From assembly GCA_039704465.1 (NCBI GenBank), contig JASFAU010000002.1, positions 434,001 through 498,000 of the forward strand: a stretch of 64,000 nucleotides of DNA. Reading direction: 5' to 3'. Both the position numbers and the translations under genes were made by a program. This DNA is from Plasmodiophora brassicae. Lineage: Eukaryota; Endomyxa; Phytomyxea; Plasmodiophorida; Plasmodiophoridae. Below the pieces are notes generated by a model that did not search any database, was not told the DNA's origin, and was given only the letters and a program-made list of their open reading frames with translations. Within the stretch, counting starts at the first letter, position 1. Every line of letters begins with the position of its first letter. Positions 43,230-53,835 of the stretch are shown piece by piece.

Positions 43230-45194
43230 ATGAAATACGTTCTGGTGTCTGGAGGTGTTGTCTCTGGTCTTGGTAAAGGCATAACAGCATCGTCGATTGG
43301 CGTGCTGCTTCAGGCGTGTAAACTGAAGGTGGGGCCCGTATGTTTCATGGTCGGGTGTTGCAGACGCTGAGGTTGGCCCGGCAGGTCACATCCATTAAAA
43401 TCGATCCGTACCTCAACAAGGATGCTGGCACGATGTCACCTTATGAGCATGGTGAGGTTTACGTTCTCGACGATGGCGGCGAAGCTGATCTAGACCTCGG
43501 CAACTACGAGTACTGCCTTCTCATGTTGCCTTCCGCATTTGATTGTACTGAATACGTATTACAGACGGTTCCTTGACATATCGCTGACAAAGGACCACAA
43601 CATCACAACTGGAAAGATCTACGACCTTGTTATTTCTCGTGAGCGACGTGGCGATTATCTCGGTAAGACTGTCCAGGTGGTTCCTCACGCGACGGACGCC
43701 ATTCAGGATTGGATCGAGCGCATTGCTGTGAAAGGCGTCAAGAATAACGACTCTCAAGACACCATTCCTGATGTCTGCATTATCGAACTTGGAGGAACGG
43801 TCGGCGATATCGAATCAATGGTATTCATTGAGGCGCTCCGCCAGTTCCAGTACAAAGTCGGGCGCGACAATTTCTGCCACGTCCACGTCAGTCTCGTTCC
43901 GGTGGTCGGCGCTTCCGGCGAGCAGAAGTCAAAGCCGATTCAGCACTCCGTTCGTGAACTTCGTGCGGGTGGCCTGAGCCCCGACATCATCGTCTGCCGA
44001 AGCTCAGAGGCCCTGAACCGATCCGTCCAGCAGAAGATCTCCCTGTTCTGCATGGTGCCATCGTCGCATGTCCTTTCAGTCCCCGATGTGTCGAACCTGT
44101 ACCATGTTCCTCTTGCACTCATGGAGCAGCGACTCCCGTCACTGATCCTGTCCTGCCTGCGGTTCAACGTGATGCCGCCTGATGACATGCTTCAGTGGCG
44201 TACGCTCGCCAGCAAGGTCGACAATGTCAACCAGCCGGTGACGATCGGGATTGTTGGCAAGTACACGGGCATGTCCGACTCCTACCTGTCCGTCATCAAG
44301 GCGCTGACGCATTCAGCGATCACATCCGACCTCAAGCTCTCCATCGTGTGGATCGACAGTTCCGATCTCGAAGCGTCTACGCAAGCCTCCAACCCGAACC
44401 AGCACGAATCGGCATGGAACAGCCTTCGCAGCGTCGATGGCATTCTGATCCCCGGCGGATTCGGCAACCGGGGTGTCGAAGGCAAGATCCTGGCCGCCAG
44501 GTACGCCCGCGAATACAAGGTGCCGTTCCTGGGCATATGCCTCGGCATGCAGGTCATGGTGATCGAGTTCGCGCGTCACGTTGCTGGCCTACGGGACGCG
44601 ACAAGCAGCGAGTTCGACGAGTTCGCCGACCACCCTGTCGTCATGTTCATGCCGGAGATCAGCACGACGCACATGGGCGGCACCATGCGCCTGGGCAGTC
44701 GTATCACACGTATCCAACCGGATTCCCTGGCCTTCCAGCTCTACATGGGTCACACAGAGATCGCGGAACGACATCGTCACCGATACGAGGTGAACCCGAA
44801 GTACATCGGCAAGCTGACTGATGCTGGACTTCGGTTCAGCGGCCAGGATCTTCTGGCAGAGCGTATGGAAATCGCTGAGCTCGAAGATCACCCGTTCTAC
44901 TTTGGAACGCAGTTCCACCCCGAGTTCCTGTCGCGTCCGTTCGCGCCGTCGCCGCCGTTCATCGGGTTTGTGCAGGCGGCCTCGAAGCAATTCACGCGCG
45001 TCAACCCTGCCCCTGCCCCCATCCCTGCAGGAGGTGCATCGACGGTTGACAGTGCACGCCCAGCGAAGCACCCCTCAATGGATGTCACGCGCCTAGCCAA
45101 GAACCGCTCCGAATTTGCCCTCTCTGCTGCCTCCAGCAAGTCCAGTGAACCTGTGGAAGCATCGGCAGTCGTCGATCAGCGCGAACAATTGTGA
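43230..45194 (+). CDS. CTPS: CTP synthase
   Basis: Makes CTP from UTP using ATP and glutamine; cytosolic and often filament-forming. Exons 43230-43328, 43385-43509 and 43565-45194 encode 617 residues. The synthetase domain begins [16 protein letters not shown] (P-loop) and continues [17 protein letters not shown]. The class I glutamine amidotransferase domain shows [13 protein letters not shown], the Cys nucleophile in FLGICLGMQ, and the His-Glu pair in TQFHPEF. The last 55 residues are a poorly conserved Pro/Ser/Ala tail. Introns are 56 and 55 nt and close to the start. Confidence 0.95.
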
Positions 45195-45294
45195 TACATA
45201 TCGGCCTACTACTGTTCAACAGTCGTTCCCTAATCCTGATAACGATCCCTGCTGGATTGTAGAGTCGATGGACACAACAGAAAGCCATAGCAGC

Positions 45295-45812
45295 GAAAGA
45301 GGCCGACCGCTGCCGAAAGACAAGCACATCCTGCGGTTCTTGGTTGCCCTGTGGAACCGGATCAAGGGCGGCGTTGACGTATACAGCAGACACTTGAAGA
45401 ACCTACATACATTTCCGCCACTCATCGCTGAATCCCGTCCAAGCGATCTGACTCAGGATCCTGATGACTCTCGTTTACAACGCCTACCAGTCGCACACCA
45501 TGTGTCACGTAATTCGACATCCAATGCGATGCAACCCTTGACTAACAAACACTTATAAGGTTAACGACTTCCTAACGAACGAACGAGCGTGCCAAACGTT
45601 CCACATGGTGTGCGACTGGTAGACGTTGTAAACGAGAGTCATCAGGATCCTGAGTCAGATCGCTTGGACGGGGTTCAGCGATGAGTGGCGGAAATGTATG
45701 TAGGTTCTTCAAGTGTCTGCTGTATACGTAAACGCCGCCCTTGATCCGGTTCCACAGGGCAACCAAGAACCGCAGGATGTGCTTGCCTTTCGACAGCGGT
45801 CGGCCTCTTTCC
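45295..45812. repeat. inverted repeat (about 210-bp arms) ending a transposon
   Basis: Arms 45295-45504 and 45602-45812 are inverted copies around a spacer of about 97 bp. Both encode the same transposase C-terminal piece (HILRFLVALWNRIKGGV), on the plus strand in the left arm and the minus strand in the right arm. Confidence 0.85.
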
Positions 45813-47419
45813 ATCACAGCAGCAGCGACTGACGTGCTGTCGCGTCATCAATCGCGTGTCCGAATTGATCTTCATCGAACTTAGGCACAGGTTCGTCGCC
45901 GTAAATCCACAATGGGTGTCGTCCGCGGATGAACGACAGACTTGATAGATAGCGCGCGCGATCTTCCAGATTATTCTGGACGTGTACAAATTTGATATGA
46001 TGCTGGTCGTCGATGCGATGCAGAAAAGCCAGTCGTCCAGGCCACCACACGACATATCATGGATAAGCTGGCCCCGATAAGATCGATCGGGAACGGCGGT
46101 GTCTTGACGTGCGCGTCTTAAATTCCATTCCAGAAAGAAAAGTTCCTCTTTGGGGACAGTGCAGGACAGCCACTAGGTTCTGGCGAGAACGCTGCTTCAT
46201 GTTGCCGACGATGGCACAGAAGTCCGTCCTGCTTGTGGCATACAACCTTCAGACCATTGCCATGTCTTTCCACAAACTGGCGAATCTCATGTTCAACGTC
46301 GCGTTCAGCATAATAGCGTCGCGCTGCCCAATAGGCACAACGGCTGCCACTCTCAGAGATTGAAGTTGGCGATTTGTCAATGACCTGCCCGAACGTAAAA
46401 CGCATCGATCTAGACCTACTTGTCGTTCCAACAACATCCGACCCTTGCGCCAGAGCGGCGCGCCTGGTCTCATCGCCATTGTACCCACGATCGCGGGCGA
46501 TGATGTTCGAGATGACCGCATTGGACGCCATAGATGCCCTCGCAAGTGATCGCGATAATGTTTCCATGCAATCCGCCACCGTTTCATTCCTGGCCGCCAC
46601 GTGTCCGCCAAGATAGAGGCCCGACGTGACTGATACCATGCTGTGCACGACGCCAGCCCTGTGCATGATCAAAGTTAGTGTCGGATCTAATCTCTTTTGA
46701 GGACAACATACCCTTTGACCGGATTCTTCTGATACTGTAACCCTGCCACATCAACCTGAGCATTGGACGACCATCGAAGATGATCGTCATCAGCACTGAT
46801 AATGGACCAGTCCGGTACGAATCCAATAGAAGCACACAAACGCCTGACGATATCCAGGACGTGAGCGACATCCTGATCATGAGTCAGCGGAACTTTCCAG
46901 TCGCCCACGTCACGTTGCTTATGGCGGCCCCCAAGCGCTTTCAAGATGGCGGTATAGCGCTCGTGGCCGGGACAGCCCGCTCGCTTGCAATTGACGAACT
47001 TTGCGCTGGGGAAGTACCTCGATGGTGTGCACTGATAGAATGCCAGATCCAGTTCCACGGCAACGAAAGCCAGAAGTCCGGGACCGGTGGCCTTCAGGCC
47101 ATCGGCGAAACGGTTAATGAACGCCAGCATCGGAAAGAATTTGGGAAGAGAGCCATATCTGAACGTGCTGGAAGGCGGGCACGTTTTTGGGCGAACGAAC
47201 CCTACCAGGGAGTCGCTGAAGAATCCTCTGGATGACCTTTTCCTGCTCGTTGCAGGCATGTTGTAACAGGAACTTATCCACGTCGTCAATGCGCAGTGTG
47301 CATGCCAGTTCGGATGTGTTGACGGGAGCACATGTTTTTGGACGAGCATCGAAATCGACGCTTATAGACCCGCCGACAGCAGCAAGGAAGTTGTCCAGAT
47401 CGAAATCGCTGTCAGACAT
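45602..47419 (-). pseudogene. piggyBac-like DDE transposase relic
   Basis: Several minus-strand frames in order make up one broken transposase: an N-terminal acidic start (MSDSDFDLDNFLAAVGG), a middle piece (FPMLAFINRFADG), first catalytic region SADDDHLRWSS with KNPVKGYVV, then SVTSGLYLGG, second catalytic region IARDRGYNG followed by DVVGTTSRSRSMRFTFG, and a C-terminal LVALWNRIKGGVYVYSRHLK. The DDE spacing and the KGGV-type ending fit piggyBac-related transposases of protists and oomycetes (recognition only). At least three frame breaks mean no functional protein. Confidence 0.6.
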
Positions 47420-47491
47420 TTGCGAACACCTCGCGCGAGCAATGTCCTGGCGTAATTAGCGTGTATAATAACTGCATAGCGTTAGTTTCCC

Positions 47492-47987
47492 ATTAGTGTT
47501 ACTAACACTAATTGAATTCCACCTCCAGCCGACCATACCTTCTATAAGCTACCACACATGCATGCGCATGCCCGACTTGTGCCTGACTTGCCTCCCGGAG
47601 CATACAACTTCCGATTCCGGACAAACTCACGGTTGCTAGGTCTCTCAGGACGAGGGCCACTCGGTGCTAGCAATGTCGGTCTTTTCCGCATCCCCGATCG
47701 TAGCCGCGTTTGCTCGCGCACAGACTATCTCCATGAAGTTGCAGGCTGCTGACGCTGCGCAGTTCGTCAGCGAGCGCCGCGACATCCGGTTTGGCTTATC
47801 GCTCTACGCCGCAAGATTCTGGCACGAGAAGCAGCTGCGACGAATTGTGGTCGCCTTCTGACACTACTTAGGGTGAAATTTGAATAGTGTTAGTCACAGT
47901 ATTTATTTTAGCTTGTGAATAGTGTTAGTTCCCTGTGGTCTGACCTATCGGAGAAGGTTGTTTCCAATTAATGTGACACACACTAAT
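47492..47987. mobile_element. possible MITE-like element
   Basis: The left end ATTAGTGTTACTAACACTAA (47492 on) and the right end (complement of 47960-47987) both start ATTAGTGT and share CTAATTG-type sequence about 20 bp in, as imperfect terminal inverted repeats. Two GAATAGTGTTAGT repeats lie inside. No coding sequence. Weak evidence. Confidence 0.3.
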
Positions 47988-48019
47988 TGCGGTAATGAGG
48001 TTACACCATTGGGCACCGT

Positions 48020-48412
48020 TCAGTTGACGATGTATGTCTTGTGCATGGTGGTAAGCAGACGGCGCAGGCTCATTTGCTCGTTGTGGATTGACTGTAGCGC
48101 AGTGTCAAGATCGTCAAGGCGCTGTAGCACTTTGACTAAAAGCCCCTGGACGCTTTCTTCCTCAGTCGAAGCAGCCGAAGATGTGGTTGACGACCCGGGC
48201 AGCACAGCGGCTGTCTGGTCATTCTGATCGATGACCGAATCGACGGGATCAATCGTGGACAAGAGATGCTTGAACGCAACGCTGCGTCGAACGTGACTCT
48301 CGCGTGCCAAGTGCATGTTCAGCGTCCGCCGCACACTCAGACGGGCGTTACATGCTCGACACAGGAACCCGCCATCTTCAAGCTCAATAAGCATGCTCTG
48401 ATCGAATGGCAT
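48020..48412 (-). CDS. small C2H2/U1-type zinc-finger protein
   Basis: 130-residue protein from one exon. A single zinc finger is seen as CRACNARLSVRRTLNMHLAR followed by ESH, that is Cys-x2-Cys-x12-His-x5-His, as in U1-type or transposon-associated fingers. The second half is Ser/Thr-rich, then a short coiled coil (LLVKVLQRLDDLDTALQSI). I chose Met 48412, since the frame upstream runs into the tRNA gene. Its position beside mobile elements may mean it belongs to one. Confidence 0.5.
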   Translation of the reverse strand: MPFDQSMLIELEDGGFLCRACNARLSVRRTLNMHLARESHVRRSVAFKHLLSTIDPVDSVIDQNDQTAAVLPGSSTTSSAASTEEESVQGLLVKVLQRLDDLDTALQSIHNEQMSLRRLLTTMHKTYIVN

Positions 48413-48584
48413 GGCGAAATCAAAGTGGCATCGGCCCAGACCCAGATCCGCCGACGACACCACGTGAAAAAAAGAGAGACTCGCATGAAGAACGAGTGCG
48501 AGACTGCGCATGACAGAATGTGCGACACTGTGCCGGTGGGGCCCATAATTTTTGCCCCACACTGTGCACGTTGCGGGGGTGCAA

Positions 48585-48590
48585 AAAAGT
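48585..48590 (-). terminator. RNA polymerase III terminator
   Basis: T6 run on the minus strand, 8 nt after the tRNA-Gly 3' end. Confidence 0.85.
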
Positions 48591-48598
48591 GAACGAAT

Positions 48599-48668
48599 GC
48601 GCCTGCCGGGAATCGAACCCGGACCAAGTCGTTGGCAACGACCCATTGTACCATTCAACCACAGGCGC
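48599..48668 (-). tRNA. tRNA-Gly (GCC anticodon)
   Basis: 70-nt cloverleaf on the minus strand. The acceptor stem GCGCCTG pairs with CAGGCGC. D arm is GTTG/CAAT, the anticodon stem GGTCG/CGACT with loop TTGCCAA (anticodon GCC), and the T arm CCGGG TTCGATT CCCGG. No intron. The transcript is followed by a T6 run (complement of 48585-48590), a standard RNA polymerase III terminator. The A box (TGGTTGAATGGTA) and B box (GGTTCGATTCC) are intact. Confidence 0.97.
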
Positions 48669-48834
48669 TGACGTTGTTGACGATGCAGTTGGAAGTCCAG
48701 TCAGACAGAATACGCCATGGCTGCAATGCGGATTTATGCTTCTGCCAGTTCAGATCCTGATCAGTCCTGTTTCCAGATCTACGTGATGCGGGGAGCATTG
48801 TACGTTGAAATAGTGTATCGCAAGGTTGATAACG

Positions 48835-49284
48835 TCAAATTTCATGCGTTTCGGATTGATATTCACTGTATGTCCGCCATTGGGCAGGCTCCGATTTCCG
48901 ATAAGACGGCGGGTTGCTCATCTGACGTGGACCATCTCGACTGAACAAACTGAAGGGGCTATGCGAATGTCCGCTCCAGGGATTGTTGGATGAAGGCGCT
49001 GATGCAGGCGCTGGTGACGGCGGGGGACCATTGAAGAAACGCGTTCTGAAACCCCTGTCAAACGGATCTGCCATCTGCATCAGACTGTCGAAGAGATCCA
49101 GCTCGTCGCGCGCGCCCATGTCCAACACGGGATTATCGCCGGGGCAGTGCCGGTACACCTTCCGCACCGTGCGGCACCGCATCACGCCATGCTCGTCCGG
49201 CTCGCAGACCCGCTCCTGAACATGCGTCATGAAACAGCCCGCATCGCGGCCCGCGCCGCCTTCGCCAACGCCATCGTCGTTCAT
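48835..49284 (-). CDS. small conserved-looking protein with Cys motif
   Basis: 149-residue protein, one exon, not recognised. The N-terminal third holds a compact motif with four Cys (GCFMTHVQERVCEPDEHG, then MRCRTVRKVYRHCPG). A DELDLFDSLMQMADPF helix and a Pro/Ser-rich tail ending in SEYQSETHEI follow. The motif could bind metal or form disulfides. The gene diverges from the acetate transporter. Confidence 0.5.
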   Translation of the reverse strand: MNDDGVGEGGAGRDAGCFMTHVQERVCEPDEHGVMRCRTVRKVYRHCPGDNPVLDMGARDELDLFDSLMQMADPFDRGFRTRFFNGPPPSPAPASAPSSNNPWSGHSHSPFSLFSRDGPRQMSNPPSYRKSEPAQWRTYSEYQSETHEI

Positions 49285-49534
49285 GCCGCTCGCACTTCAA
49301 AAAGAGCAATGGCCGTCTGCGACGAGGCCGCACCTGCGGGCGGGCGGCGTAACGTTGGCCTCGAGTGCGCCGCTGGCTGGGCACCGTTCCGGAACACAGC
49401 AGCGCGTAACGGAAACCGGCGGCCCTGTACAGTGTTCTGGAAGATCACCTCGTAGTGACTGGTGCTCGCGGATCCGGTTGATGCATACAGCATAACGTGC
49501 AGAAGCAGCGGGGCGCGGGACCCGGGGCGCGTCG

Positions 49535-50481
49535 ATGACGGGGTCGCACTACAGGTCGGGGCCACCGGCGGCGTCCTCGGCGATGCAGGCGGAGCTACGC
49601 GGAGAGTTTGCCAACCTGCTGAAGAATCACACGGAATCGGTGACGAAAGAGTGCCAGGCACGGCAGGCGAAGATTGACGACGCGATTGCGATCCTGGAGG
49701 CGCGTGTACGAACGTTATGCGCCGGGCAGCGACAGCAGCAGCAGCAACAGCACAGCGTGGCAATTGGGTCGACGGCGACGGTCGGGTCCCACGCTTGGCC
49801 GCCAGCGGGCGTTATGGGCCTTGGATGCACGATGCTTATGGTCGGATGGATCAGCATGATCAAAAGCGACACGGCGTTCATTCAGGGGGCCACCAGCTCC
49901 GCCCTACTGCTCGGTGGTACCACCCAGCTGTTAGCAGGGATCTGGGAAGCCTACAGAAACCATACCTTCCCAGCGACGACGTTCCTCTCATACGGTTCGC
50001 TGTGGCTCGGCCTCGGTACGCCAGCAATCGTAGTACTTGTTCAACCTGAGCTGACAGCTGCCCTCCAGGCGTTATCCAGTCGACAGCGAAGATCGTCCTG
50101 TTCTCGAGTTCCGGGTCGCCAGGTATCGCGGCCCTGTACTGTATCTGGGCGGTCTTCTCGATCTGTCTGTTCTTCCCAAGTCTTCGCGTGTCGCGTGCAC
50201 TGTCGATCCTCTTCTCCATGATGGTCCTGTCGTTCCTCCTGATGGCGTGGGGCGAGTTCGACATCGCAGCGAACGTCGCCGCTGGGTCGATCGCCGCCGT
50301 CTGCGGCATGATCGCGCTGTACACCGGATTCGCTCTCCTGATGAACGAGATCTGGTGCGAGGACGCCGTCCCACTGGGCAAGTTCCAGGACCATACGGCC
50401 ATGGCCCCAACCCTGGCCAGACCTGTCAACGCCGACCTGAGCTTCCTCCAGTCCAGCAGCGTTTCCAGCTCGCAGCCGTAA
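49535..50481 (+). CDS. acetate transporter of the AceTr (GPR1/FUN34/SatP) family
   Basis: Membrane protein of 297 residues from exons 49535-50015 and 50069-50481. After a hydrophilic N-terminus with a Gln-rich run come six hydrophobic segments. Family motifs: GCTMLMVGWISM, FIQGATSSALLLGGTTQLLAGIWE, NHTFPATTFLSYGSLWLGLG, and MAWGEFDIAANVAAGSIAA in the last part. AceTr proteins move acetate/acetic acid or other small carboxylates with protons across the plasma membrane. The usual N-terminal NPxxLGL motif is altered here (AWPPAGVMGLG). The family is common in prokaryotes and fungi, so transfer is possible but not shown. Confidence 0.85.
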
Positions 50482-50571
50482 TACAGTAGATCGGCCGATC
50501 TGGAGAACGCAACGCCTACAAACATAGCCGCCGCCTGCCAATTGCGAGAAACGCATGAACGAGGGGCTGTC

Positions 50572-52119
50572 ATGCAGGGCGGGCGCGCTCGGTACTTCGA
50601 GAACCCCTACGTCAGCAACGCCGTCCAGTTCAATCGCCTGCGTAACCGGGTCGACATGGCGTCGCACGGCATCCAGGTGAGCGTCCTGGAACGCGCCGTC
50701 ACGCTGCTCGAGGTCGTCCACAATGGCGTCGTCGACTCGCTGTCAGCGATCTGCAACCCGGCCGTCACGGTCGAGCCGGGCGTCGAGCGCACGCTCGGCC
50801 TGCATCTCTATACGGGGACGCTGGCCGGGTTCGCGTTCACGGTCGATCGCCTGGCCCAGACCCTGCGTCGCCTGCGAACCCCGCTCCAACAGGAATTCGA
50901 CATGGGCAGCATCCTGGGCAAGCTGAACGCGTTCAAATGTGTGTTCCGCCCCGTTCTGCCGCCCACGAACCGCGTCTGGACTGAGGTCGTCCCCGACGAC
51001 GACAGTTTTGAAATGGCGCATCATGCACGGCAGCAAACGATCGATACGACGATCGACAAGATGACGTCGCTGGCCGAACAAGTCTACGGGTTGTGCATTG
51101 CCGCTGAAGACCACCTTCGAGGCGCACATCGGGCCAGTGGACACAGCGGAACGCGCATGAACACGTTCCTGGAAGGCGACCTGGGCGTTCGAGCCTGCCT
51201 CCATGCGGTCATGTCGAAACGCGCTGGAAGCCACCCTCATCGGCTCGTTTCCGAACACGCTGAACGCCGATGGGTGCAGGAAGCGAAGGCTGCCATCGAG
51301 GTCGCCGAACGCAGCGGCGCTCGCCGCCACCACGATGAACTCCTGTACGGCCGCGCCGGCGTCCTGTACTCGCTTCTATACGCGGCGCGCTCTGGATCCT
51401 ACGACAACGTGGTCGACGACGGCATCCAGTCGATCAGCGAGATTATCCTGCAGTCTGGTCGGGCCGTTGCCCGGGACCTGGGCTCGGACTGGCCGCTGGC
51501 CTACGAGTTCCACGACAAGCAGTACCTTGGTGCGGCTCATGGCCTCGCCGGCATCGTGTACGTTCTTCTGCACGTCCGTCTGAAAGACGAGCGCCTGGAT
51601 CGCGATGTGATGGACGTCGCGGAGCGCTGCCTGAATCGCATGGTCAGCCACCTGCAACTCTCGACCGGGAACTTCCCGTCGAAGGTGTACGCGCGGGCTG
51701 ACAGCCGTCGGGAAGGCGATCTGGTGCAGTGGTGCCATGGGGCACCTGGCATTGTGCCCTTGCTGTGTCGCGTGCGGGCCAGCGAGTCCAGGATGCCGGC
51801 GGCGATATCGTCGGCCTTGGACCATATCTGGCAACGCGGGCTGCTGACTAAAGGCGTTGGTCTGTGCCATGGCATCGCCGGTAACGGGTATGCGTTCCTG
51901 CATGGGATGCAATTCCCGGACAGGCGGGTCGACTGCCTGGTCAAGGCGGTGGCGTTCGCCGAGTTCGCCTGGGATAACATTGACGCGCTGCTCGACGTTC
52001 CTGACCATCCGCTATCGCTCATGGAGGGCGTCGCCGGATTCGTCTGCTTCCTCCTCGACCTGGTCCTCGTTCTCGCTGGCGACCGCATGATCGGGTTTCC
52101 CGGATTCGACCTGACGTGA
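50572..52119 (+). CDS. LanC-like protein (LANCL)
   Basis: Eukaryotic LanC-like protein, 515 residues, one exon. LANCL proteins bind zinc and glutathione; animal members can add glutathione to dehydroamino acids in damaged proteins. Seen: LLYGRAGVLYSLL, QYLGAAHGLAGIVYVLL, the zinc-site WCHGAPGIVPLL and LCHGIAGNGYAFL (Cys and Cys-His), LMEGVAGFVCFL, and the C-terminal FPGFDL. The N-terminal region of about 250 residues is longer than the family average (about 400 in total) and shows no clear first LanC repeat. A frame also opens at 50542; I chose Met 50572. Confidence 0.87.
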   Translation: MQGGRARYFENPYVSNAVQFNRLRNRVDMASHGIQVSVLERAVTLLEVVHNGVVDSLSAICNPAVTVEPGVERTLGLHLYTGTLAGFAFTVDRLAQTLRRLRTPLQQEFDMGSILGKLNAFKCVFRPVLPPTNRVWTEVVPDDDSFEMAHHARQQTIDTTIDKMTSLAEQVYGLCIAAEDHLRGAHRASGHSGTRMNTFLEGDLGVRACLHAVMSKRAGSHPHRLVSEHAERRWVQEAKAAIEVAERSGARRHHDELLYGRAGVLYSLLYAARSGSYDNVVDDGIQSISEIILQSGRAVARDLGSDWPLAYEFHDKQYLGAAHGLAGIVYVLLHVRLKDERLDRDVMDVAERCLNRMVSHLQLSTGNFPSKVYARADSRREGDLVQWCHGAPGIVPLLCRVRASESRMPAAISSALDHIWQRGLLTKGVGLCHGIAGNGYAFLHGMQFPDRRVDCLVKAVAFAEFAWDNIDALLDVPDHPLSLMEGVAGFVCFLLDLVLVLAGDRMIGFPGFDLT

Positions 52120-52299
52120 CGTCGAGAAACAATGGCAGTATGTAAAGCGTTTCCGGTGTTGTTCGCACGACCCAGTTGTGGGGGTCGCTCTGGGAACCCA
52201 ACCGGGTGGCACCGCCGCCCTGACTGCGACGACTGTGCCAGGTCGGCACGACAAAGGGGGACGGATCAGCGTTGTCGACAGGGTATCCGTGTGGGGCGA

Positions 52300-53067
52300 A
52301 TGGACATCATCTTTGCGTTGATCGCACGCGGCACCAAAGTCCTGGCCGAGTGCACGAAGGAGAACCACAAAGGCAACTTCAGCGACGTCGGCCAGCGCAT
52401 CCTGCGGCGCGTCAAGTGGCCTGGTCGAGAACCAGGCGCCGCTGGTTCGCGTAGGATGACCTTCACGAATCAATCGTACGTCGTCGGATAACGTCGGCAA
52501 TGAATGCGACTTAACGAGCACGTCCAGGTTCTCGTTTCACATTCTGGCGCGGGAAGGCATCGCATTCATGTGCATGACAAAGTCGCAGACGGGTCGGCAC
52601 CTGCCGTTCGACTTTCTCGATCAGGTGTCGAAGCATTACTTTAAGGAATACGGGGGCGGAGCCGGCGGCGAAGGGTCGTGCCACCTGCCCAGCATGCTGC
52701 GTCGGTGTATGAAGACGCTGGCCATGTCCGACGAGTTCATGCGGATCGACAGCATGAACCGGGAGCTGGACGACGTCGCCGAAACCATGCGCCTGAACAT
52801 CGAGTCCGTCGTCGACCGAGGCGAGAAGATCTCACTGCTGGTCGAGAAGACCGACAGCCTGAGCATGTCGAGCCGCCTGTTCAGACGCCAGTCGAGACTG
52901 GTCTGGTTCCGGTCCCTGCTGCGACGTTACAAGACACGGATCCTGATGGCTGTCGTCGTCCTGGTACGCCTAAACAGTCTGCTGCGCCCCCCGCGGGAAG
53001 CTGTGACCAATGGTGAATCTTCCAGGTGCTGCTAGGCCTGTTCTACGCCTACATATCGGCTCTATGA
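52300..53067 (+). CDS. VAMP7-like longin R-SNARE
   Basis: Vesicle R-SNARE of 204 residues from exons 52300-52415, 52455-52475, 52528-52963 and 53026-53067. The longin domain begins DIIFALIARGTKVLAECT and ends FDFLDQVSKHYFKEY. The SNARE helix reads ELDDVAETMRLNIESVVDRG with the zero-layer Arg, and the protein ends in a C-terminal membrane anchor (LMAVVVLVLLGLFYAYISAL) completed by the last exon. It acts in fusion at late endosomes, lysosomes or the plasma membrane. The first intron is only 39 nt and exon 2 only 21 nt. The last exon overlaps the convergent CDC26-like gene by six bases. Confidence 0.88.
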
Positions 53068-53386
53068 GGGCGGGGAAGGATCGGCAAACGAGTATAATAA
53101 TCGAATTCGGTTAGCATGGGGACAGTAATGCAGGCAGCACGGCGCTAGTGGAGCCGTGGTTGTTGATGCTGAACGGGCGTGCCGGGCGCGATGTAGCCGA
53201 TGCGTTCCGCTGCTGATTTCGTCTGGCGGGTCCCCGTCGGCGTCGTCCGCTGCGCCTCCGCACCGCGACACGCGTCCAGCTCGTGCACATCTGCCACCAG
53301 CTGTCCGTTAGCACGACCGACCGCGGGGCGTAACCGCGCTCACCTTCAGCGCTGAGCTCGATGCGCGTCGGCTTGCGCTTCAACAT
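53062..53386 (-). CDS. CDC26-like anaphase-promoting complex subunit (tentative)
   Basis: The N-terminus MLKRKPTRIELSAE matches the signature of CDC26/APC12, a tiny APC/C subunit that stabilises TPR subunit CDC16/APC6 through its first residues. The conserved part of CDC26 is short, so this alone supports the call. The first exon (53344-53386) ends at GTGAGC. The best 3' site is 53249 (or 53255), giving 76-78 residues with an acidic middle (ADDADGDPPDE). Without splicing, the frame runs into a basic, unlikely tail. Confidence 0.45.
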
Positions 53387-53835
53387 TGCGGACGGTGCGT
53401 CGCTTGGCTTTAATCGGCGACCGCGCACCCCGCCCTGGAAGGTATCGCCCCAGAAGGTGGTCGACTTGACTTCGTTACCCCCGAATTGGATCCTCGGAGA
53501 CGATGACCCAGGCGCGCGAGCACCCTCCTCCTGTGTCCATGTGCCCCCGCATCCCATGAACGTTCTGATCAACGCCGATCGTCAGATTGCCTTGACGTGC
53601 ATCATCGGTCGGACAGTGATAAATAAGTTGTATTGCGAGTGATGTATGGCACTGGGGTACGTGGGATCAGCAGCAAACACGTACAGCAACGACGCGGTCA
53701 GGCTACGGCGAATAACACGCGACACGACACGGGGGTGCAACTGGCGCCAGGGCGGGCGTTGTTGTTTTCGTTGTATTGGCCAGGGAACGGAATGTCGTCG
53801 GCGCTCTTCTTCAACACGTTGTCGTCCGGGAGCAA

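Larger units (their letters stand above)
45295..47419 (-). mobile_element. decayed DDE transposon, piggyBac-like, with foldback end
   Basis: A minus-strand transposase relic runs from 47419 to about 45602 and is followed by an inverted copy of its own C-terminal coding segment. Target-site duplications and terminal repeats could not be defined. See the transposase entry. Confidence 0.6.

Noticed and set aside
53646..53700. Peptide GSAANTYSND resembling AANIYSNAQ of the secreted family
   Set aside because: Match is about ten residues with nothing before or after; likely chance.
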